Shown here one piece after another: positions 59,592 through 64,000 of a stretch of DNA of 64,000 nt. This DNA is from Polynucleobacter sp. GWA2_45_21 (GTDB lineage: Bacteria; Pseudomonadota; Gammaproteobacteria; Burkholderiales; Burkholderiaceae): the NCBI RefSeq assembly GCF_001830325.1, contig NZ_MHZG01000001.1:620001-684000 (forward strand), written 5' to 3'. Each line of letters begins with the position of its first letter. Positions within the stretch are counted from its first letter, which is position 1. Below the pieces are notes generated by a model that worked only from the letters and a program-made list of their open reading frames with translations, had not been told where the DNA came from and made no database searches. Both the position numbers and the translations under genes were made by a program.

Positions 59592-60724
59592 GCAAAGTAA
59601 AAAAAATATTTTTCAGTATTTTTAGCGGACTTGATCGACAGCTAGGCCTTATTTTACTTGGCTTGGCAGGAATTGGATTTATTATATTTATATCTGCAAG
59701 TCAAAATACGCCCGTTCGATTTGAAGACGAGCTTCGCAACTTAGCGCTTTCATTTGCAGTGATGTGGATTGTTTCCCGCATTCCACCAAAATGGTTAGAG
59801 ATGGCTGCCGTTTGGATTTATGGGATTGGAGTTGCACTACTCATCGCAGTTGCCATATTTGGATTAATTAAAAAAGGTGCGAGGCGCTGGCTCAATATTG
59901 GTTTTGTAATTCAGCCCTCAGAGTTAATGAAGATTGCCATGCCACTGATGCTCGCATGGTATTTTCAAAAGCGAGAAGGCATACAAAAATCCTGGGATTA
60001 TGGCGTGGCCGCGATTATTCTTGGCATACCAGTACTTCTCATTGCCCGCCAGCCAGACCTAGGAACTTCATTATTGGTTTTTGCAGCAGGCATGTATGTG
60101 ATTATTCTTGCCGGTTTACCTTGGAAGTGGATCTTGCCATTCATAGGCATTGGAGCCCTCGGAATTATTCTGATTATTATTTTTGGCAGCACTATTTGCG
60201 CGCAAGATGTCGTGTGGCCATTTGTACATACCTATCAAAAGTATCGAGTGTGCACCCTGCTTGATCCAAGCAGTGATCCGCTCGGGAAGGGCTTCCATAC
60301 GATCCAGTCCATGATCGCAATCGGTTCGGGTGGATTTTTTGGCAAAGGCTGGTTTCAGGGTACGCAAGCCCACCTTGAATTTATTCCAGAAAAACATACC
60401 GACTTTATATTTGCCGTGTACTCTGAAGAATTCGGCCTGCTAGGCAATCTAGTCTTGATAGCACTTTTCTTTGCCTTAGTTAAACGAGGTCTAGCCATCT
60501 CCGCCAGCGCGCCCAATTTATTTACACGACTACTAGGCGCATCAGTGACGATGATTTTCTTTACTTACGCCTTTGTCAACATTGGCATGGTCAGCGGCTT
60601 GTTACCAGTTGTAGGCGTTCCACTACCCTTTATTAGCTACGGAGGCACTGCTTTAGTAACGCTGGGATTTGGTGCCGGCATTTTGATGAGTATTCATCGC
60701 CACCGAAGATTGGTGCAAAGCTAA
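59573..60724 (+). CDS. rodA: Peptidoglycan glycosyltransferase RodA
   Basis: A 383-residue SEDS protein with about ten membrane helices that polymerises lipid II in the elongasome. ARRWLNIGFVIQPSELMKIAMPL is the conserved SEDS block in two parts, FIPEKHTDFIFAVYSEEFGLLG contains the catalytic-region Asp, and VPLPFISYGGTALV closes the family signature. It ends the mre-mrd operon, followed by a strong terminator. Confidence 0.96.
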   Translation: MEKSAIGKVKKIFFSIFSGLDRQLGLILLGLAGIGFIIFISASQNTPVRFEDELRNLALSFAVMWIVSRIPPKWLEMAAVWIYGIGVALLIAVAIFGLIKKGARRWLNIGFVIQPSELMKIAMPLMLAWYFQKREGIQKSWDYGVAAIILGIPVLLIARQPDLGTSLLVFAAGMYVIILAGLPWKWILPFIGIGALGIILIIIFGSTICAQDVVWPFVHTYQKYRVCTLLDPSSDPLGKGFHTIQSMIAIGSGGFFGKGWFQGTQAHLEFIPEKHTDFIFAVYSEEFGLLGNLVLIALFFALVKRGLAISASAPNLFTRLLGASVTMIFFTYAFVNIGMVSGLLPVVGVPLPFISYGGTALVTLGFGAGILMSIHRHRRLVQS

Positions 60725-60774
60725 TAATTCAGATTCAATATTTGCACCAAAGCTTTAGCTTATCTATAGAAACA

Positions 60775-60800
60775 AAAAAGCCCGGCATGCCGGGCTTTTT
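60775..60800. terminator. Bidirectional intrinsic terminator
   Basis: AAAAAGCCCGGC and its exact complement GCCGGGCTTTTT meet at AT, giving a GC-rich stem with T-runs on both strands between rodA and the convergent HU gene. Confidence 0.92.
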
Positions 60801-60817
60801 CATCAACAAAGCAAGAA

Positions 60818-61102
60818 TTACTTCTTACGCTTGTTAACTGAATCTTTAAATGCTTTACCAGCAGAAAACTTAACAGTTTTAGCAGCAGCAATTTTGAGTG
60901 GCTCGCCAGTTTTTGGGTTGCGACCCATGCGTGCAGCGCGCTTACCAGAAGCAAAAGTACCGAAACCGATCAGTTGTACTGAGTCGCCTTTAGTAACAGC
61001 TTTAATGATTTGCTCAATAGCAGAATTCAATGCAAATTCAGCTTTGGCTTTTGAGATCTCAGCGTCGTCAGCAATCGCTGCGATTAGTTCTGCTTTGTTC
61101 AA
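60818..61102 (-). CDS. hupB: HU family DNA-binding protein
   Basis: A 94-residue nucleoid protein that bends DNA as a dimer. [20 protein letters not shown] at the start, [21 protein letters not shown] (in two blocks) in the beta-arm, and a Lys-rich end match HU. The start codon is TTG at 61102, fixed by AAGGAG seven bases upstream; this is unusual for such an abundant protein. HU-beta is likelier than HU-alpha or IHF, but the symbol is tentative. The 111 bases upstream (61103-61213) hold its promoter, A/T-rich, with nothing else recognised. Confidence 0.92.
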   Translation of the reverse strand: MNKAELIAAIADDAEISKAKAEFALNSAIEQIIKAVTKGDSVQLIGFGTFASGKRAARMGRNPKTGEPLKIAAAKTVKFSAGKAFKDSVNKRKK

Positions 61103-61213
61103 GTGAAGCTCCTTATAGATATTGATGTCAGCGCACCTTGCGCTTACATGATTTTAACCACAAAAAATTACAAAAATAAAGCTGCGTCACAGCAATTTTT
61201 TTATTGCCGCTTT

Positions 61214-61579
61214 TTACTCTTCTAGAACTGTCACATCTGACACAAAATACTCGGTGTCACCAAAGCAAGTGGTTGGCAATCCAATGTGCTGATCGTACTT
61301 AAGTGCAACTTTTTTGCCCAAATTGGCATTAATTTTTTGCGCTACAGCATCTTCACGTACCGTAAAGAGGAATTTTTCTGACATAGTTCCCGGCATAGAC
61401 ACCATCGCCAGCTCACCCTCCCAAGTTTTGCAAATATAGCCCCGATTGGAAAATTTCTGAACATAACCAGCACGCTCACCACTGCCATAGCTCCAATTCA
61501 GCATAATCCAGGTATAAGCTGCTAAACCCGCTAGGCCTATCAATACAAGGCTTAAAAGCCATTTTGCGAATCCATTCAT
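61214..61579 (-). CDS. Hypothetical membrane-anchored protein
   Basis: A 121-residue protein. One N-terminal helix at about 7-27 (WLLSLVLIGLAGLAAYTWI) is followed by a small soluble domain with YGSGERAGYVQKFSNRG and YICKTWEGEL, a pattern I recall from uncharacterised proteins in Bacteroidetes and Betaproteobacteria that are sometimes mislabelled. Two Cys (ICKTW and TTCFGD) could form a disulfide. I do not know a function. It lies alone between the HU and LpxO-like genes. Confidence 0.7.
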   Translation of the reverse strand: MNGFAKWLLSLVLIGLAGLAAYTWIMLNWSYGSGERAGYVQKFSNRGYICKTWEGELAMVSMPGTMSEKFLFTVREDAVAQKINANLGKKVALKYDQHIGLPTTCFGDTEYFVSDVTVLEE

Positions 61580-61742
61580 ACAGTTTTCCTTAATAAATCA
61601 TCTTTGCAGCCCTAATTAGGTGCATTTACCACGGCCTCTTTTGACCATAGCCAACATTTGAGCATATTCATTACAAAAATAGGGGTGAAATGGCGCTCCA
61701 TCCAAATTAAAATACTAGTGTTAACGCTAATTGGTAAACCTC

Positions 61743-62645
61743 ATGGAACTTCGTCATCTTGTCTTTTTGATCTTTGTTGTCTCAGCTGTTTATGTTTATT
61801 TCAGAGGCAAGGTCCGATTTGGCTTAGTGCGCTCATTAACAGACTATCAAGTACTTTTAGCGCCAATTAATAGCCTGCTCTACTTATTCTCAAAAACCAA
61901 GGCTGGGGCATTTATTCCAGTTGCCGACTTTCCTGAAATGAAGCCGCTTCAAGATAACTGGCAAATCATTCGTGATGAAGCTCTTGCCCTAAATGCAGAT
62001 GGTGCCATTGCAGCCGCTACCGGATATAACGATATTGGCTTTAATTCCTTCTTTCGGACGGGCTGGAAACGCTTTCACCTCTATTGGTATGGCAAGGAAA
62101 TGCCATCCGCACAGCTTAATTGCCCGAAAACTGTCGCCCTCCTGAAATCCATCCCCTCAATCAAGGCAGCAATGTTTGCCTCGCTACCCCCTGGAGCAAC
62201 ACTAGTACGCCACAGAGACCCTTATGCAGGCTCACTACGCTATCACATTGGCCTAGTCACCCCAAATGATCCCAAGTGCTTTATTGACGTCGATGGTGAG
62301 CGTTATTTCTGGAAAGACGGCGAACCAGTGATGTTTGACGAAACCTATATCCACTATGCAGCTAACGAAACTGACCACCAACGCATTGTCTTGTTTTGTG
62401 ATGTTGAGCGGCCAGTTCACACTAAATTGGTGCAATTGCTCAATCGCTGGTTCGGGCGCTATGTAATGAGTGCCGCCTCCTCACAAAATGTTGAGGGAGA
62501 GAAAGTTGGATTTGTAAATATTCTCTTTAAGTATTTTTATCACCTCAGAGCCCAGGCAAAAAAGCTGAAAGCGAAGCATCGCAGCGTTTATTACGTCGGA
62601 AAATGGGTGCTGATATTAGGGATTCTGTGGGCGATATTTTGGTAA
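61743..62645 (+). CDS. lpxO: LpxO-like lipid A hydroxylase (Asp/Asn beta-hydroxylase family)
   Basis: A 300-residue Fe(II)/2-oxoglutarate dioxygenase. The ATG at 61743 is preferred to a TTG at 61731. N-terminal and C-terminal hydrophobic stretches (LVFLIFVVSAVYVYF and WVLILGILWAIFW) fit an inner-membrane enzyme. The iron site is His157-x-Asp159 (RHRDPYAG) and His204 (YIHYAANE), and RYHIGL holds the 2-oxoglutarate region. LpxO adds 2-hydroxyl groups to secondary acyl chains of lipid A, which fits the three LpxL-type acyltransferases nearby. The 163 bases upstream hold no gene. Confidence 0.88.
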   Translation: MELRHLVFLIFVVSAVYVYFRGKVRFGLVRSLTDYQVLLAPINSLLYLFSKTKAGAFIPVADFPEMKPLQDNWQIIRDEALALNADGAIAAATGYNDIGFNSFFRTGWKRFHLYWYGKEMPSAQLNCPKTVALLKSIPSIKAAMFASLPPGATLVRHRDPYAGSLRYHIGLVTPNDPKCFIDVDGERYFWKDGEPVMFDETYIHYAANETDHQRIVLFCDVERPVHTKLVQLLNRWFGRYVMSAASSQNVEGEKVGFVNILFKYFYHLRAQAKKLKAKHRSVYYVGKWVLILGILWAIFW

Positions 62646-62648
62646 ACC

Positions 62649-62945
62649 TTAGGGGCTTAGCACTTCAATAATTTGCTCTGGGGTGATCGAGCCCCAGATT
62701 TCTACCCTCTTAATGCGGCTACTTTGACCCGATAAGAGTTGAATTTGCTTTTGGGGCACTCTTAACTGCTTGGAAAGCCAAGATAAGAGCATCTCATTTG
62801 CCCTGTTTTCAAGCGCAGGGGCCTGCAGAGATATCTTGAGACAGCCATCATGAAGACCAACTACCTTGGTCAGCTTTGCACCTGGCTGACAATGCAAATT
62901 AAGGACAATGCCAGTGGGGGTTTGTTTTAACCAAATAGGCATCAT
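62649..62945 (-). CDS. DUF167 (YggU) family protein
   Basis: A 98-residue small alpha/beta protein. GIVLNLHCQPGAKLTKVVG and LKISLQAPALENRANEMLL (in the family usually PAxxGxAN) match DUF167/YggU. The function is unknown. It converges with the LpxO-like gene (3-base gap) and is divergent from the carbonic anhydrase gene. Confidence 0.88.
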   Translation of the reverse strand: MMPIWLKQTPTGIVLNLHCQPGAKLTKVVGLHDGCLKISLQAPALENRANEMLLSWLSKQLRVPQKQIQLLSGQSSRIKRVEIWGSITPEQIIEVLSP

Positions 62946-62967
62946 AAGAATACTTTAAACTCAAAAC

Positions 62968-63633
62968 ATGATTATGAAGAACTCCAGCGCCTTAGACCAG
63001 CTATTTGCCAATAATCGCGAATGGGCGGAAGCCATGATCGCCAAGGATGCTAATTTCTTTAAGCGCCTAGTTTCTCAGCAAGCGCCAGAATATCTTTGGA
63101 TTGGCTGCTCAGATAGTCGTGTTCCTGCTAATGAAATCGTAAATCTTCTTCCGGGTGAATTATTCGTTCACCGAAATGTTGCGAACGTAGTGGTGCATAC
63201 CGATCTCAATTGTTTGTCTGTAATTCAATTTGCAATTGATCTTTTAAAGGTCAAACATATTTTGGTTGTTGGTCATTACGGATGCTCTGGTGTGCACACC
63301 GCAATGGCAGATAGGCGCATAGGCTTGGCCGATAACTGGTTACGTCACGTCAAAGATGTGCATCAAAAACATGAGCGCTATCTTGGCGAAGCCATCCCAA
63401 CCCCCAAACGTCAAGACCGCCTATGCGAACTGAATGTGATCGAGCAAGTTGTTAACGTCTGTGAAACCACGATTGTTAAAGATGCCTGGGCTAGAGGGCA
63501 AGAGCTCACTGTTCATGGGTGGGCTTATCGACTAGAGACTGGATTGGTCAATGATCTAGGAATGTCGATTAGTTCAGATGAAGAGGTGAATATTCGCTAC
63601 GCCAAATCATTGACTCGTTACAGCTCAGAATAA
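62968..63633 (+). CDS. can: Beta-carbonic anhydrase
   Basis: A 221-residue zinc enzyme that interconverts CO2 and bicarbonate. Zinc ligands are Cys47 in IGCSDSRV (with Asp49 and Arg51), His103 and Cys106 in GHYGCSG; all are intact. The length and NEIVNLLPGELFVHRNVANVV block (in two parts) fit the E. coli Can type. Two ATGs (62968 and 62974) are possible. The partial acyltransferase starts 9 bases after its stop. Confidence 0.95.
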   Translation: MIMKNSSALDQLFANNREWAEAMIAKDANFFKRLVSQQAPEYLWIGCSDSRVPANEIVNLLPGELFVHRNVANVVVHTDLNCLSVIQFAIDLLKVKHILVVGHYGCSGVHTAMADRRIGLADNWLRHVKDVHQKHERYLGEAIPTPKRQDRLCELNVIEQVVNVCETTIVKDAWARGQELTVHGWAYRLETGLVNDLGMSISSDEEVNIRYAKSLTRYSSE

Positions 63634-63641
63634 ATTCTGTT

Positions 63642-64000
63642 TTGTTTAAAAACCTTTCAAACTACTCTGGGGTAGCGCTCCTCAGATTTCTGGTATCACT
63701 CCCGTACAAGACCCTGGTCTCTGTTGGCTATGGCTTAGGCTACCTAGCAGCGCATATTCCCAATGCTCGCAATCGTGTAGTCCAGAAAAATTTAGAGCTT
63801 TGCTTTCCTGAGCTGAACGCCCAAGAGATCGATCAACTTCGCAAACAACATTGGCGACTGCTTGGTCGTAGTCTAGTAGAGAAAAGCATCATTTGGCTCG
63901 GCAGCAAAAAACAGCTTGCCGATATGATTGAAGTTCGATCAGAAGTTGATCTAAAGGACGGGCAACCGCGCATCCTAGTCAATATGCATTTCATTGGCAT
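63642..64000 (+). CDS. LpxL/HtrB-family acyltransferase (third copy, cut by window edge)
   Basis: An open frame from a TTG at 63642 runs off the window end, giving 119 residues. It reads LFKNLSNYSGVALLRFLVSL, then GYGLGYLAAHIPNARNRVV and NLELCFPELN, a close paralogue of the 40446-41345 gene ([29 protein letters not shown]). The catalytic His is at 116 in NMHFIG; its partner acid lies beyond the window. The start codon is uncertain: no ATG or GTG is in frame after the carbonic anhydrase stop, and the ribosome-binding site is weak. A late acyltransferase for lipid A or another lipid is inferred. Confidence 0.85.
   Translation, partial: MFKNLSNYSGVALLRFLVSLPYKTLVSVGYGLGYLAAHIPNARNRVVQKNLELCFPELNAQEIDQLRKQHWRLLGRSLVEKSIIWLGSKKQLADMIEVRSEVDLKDGQPRILVNMHFIG

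Noticed and set aside
61715..61742. PhoP-like box before the LpxO-like gene
   Set aside because: TGTTAA and TGGTAA are present but their spacing does not match the 11-base period of PhoP direct repeats.

Overview
The window reads as a contiguous stretch of chromosome from a betaproteobacterium of the order Burkholderiales. Moderate GC, short intergenic gaps, the gene orders argS-SPOR-dsbA, gatCAB/mreBCD-mrdA-rodA and metX-metW, a PhaM protein, and a MetH split into two proteins all suggest Polynucleobacter (Burkholderiaceae). This is inferred from gene content and protein similarity from memory; no database was searched. There are no tRNAs, rRNAs, insertion sequences, prophage genes or CRISPR arrays. 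Nearly every gene is intact, and no gap without a gene exceeds about 260 bases.

Layout. 1-4529: the end of a glutathione peroxidase gene, then a tightly packed run of flavin amine oxidase-like, DUF1365, cyclopropane-fatty-acyl synthase-like and SDR genes, probably a membrane-lipid modification and oxidative-stress operon. 4539-7590: dsbA, a SPOR protein and argS. 7626-16079: DUF1840, split metH, phaM, an MBL-fold hydrolase, DUF1289, acuI-like, a small lipoprotein, a flavin reductase and a GST. 16147-22034: a tripartite RND efflux operon (outer membrane factor, adaptor, pump). 22184-24056: pirin, flavodoxin-like and MarR genes with a clear operator. 24214-29685: glmS, glmU, ttcA, folB and a FolM-like gene. 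29711-34937: MidA/NDUFAF7-like, cca, NDUFA9-like and slt. 34984-39559: a one-carbon and methyl-cycle block (5-formyl-THF cyclo-ligase, metF, ahcY, metK) with two RNA elements. 39560-45084: two LpxL-like acyltransferases, dapF, pyrE, xth and AmpG-like. 45077-51785: metW, metX, slmA, argB, dksA, a CobW/COG0523 GTPase, xerC and DUF484. 51821-60724: gatCAB, and divergently the rod-shape genes mreBCD-mrdA-rodA. 60818-64000: HU, a hypothetical membrane protein, LpxO-like, DUF167, carbonic anhydrase and the start of a third LpxL-like acyltransferase.

The most striking theme is the methionine/SAM cycle. metX, metW, metH (two parts), metF, ahcY and metK all lie in this window. The metK leader folds as a SAM-II type aptamer and the ahcY-metF leader as an SAH riboswitch, so product (SAM) and by-product (SAH) seem to be sensed by separate RNAs a little over 1 kb apart. 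A perfect 12-bp palindrome with an extra in-phase half-site sits directly upstream of the SAH aptamer and is unexplained. Other points to revisit are the first operon (similar to the singlet-oxygen regulon of photosynthetic alphaproteobacteria), a DksA lacking its zinc-finger cysteines next to a histidine-rich metal GTPase, an RND adaptor with a 70-residue N-terminal extension, and an 89-bp antisense overlap of two coding regions.
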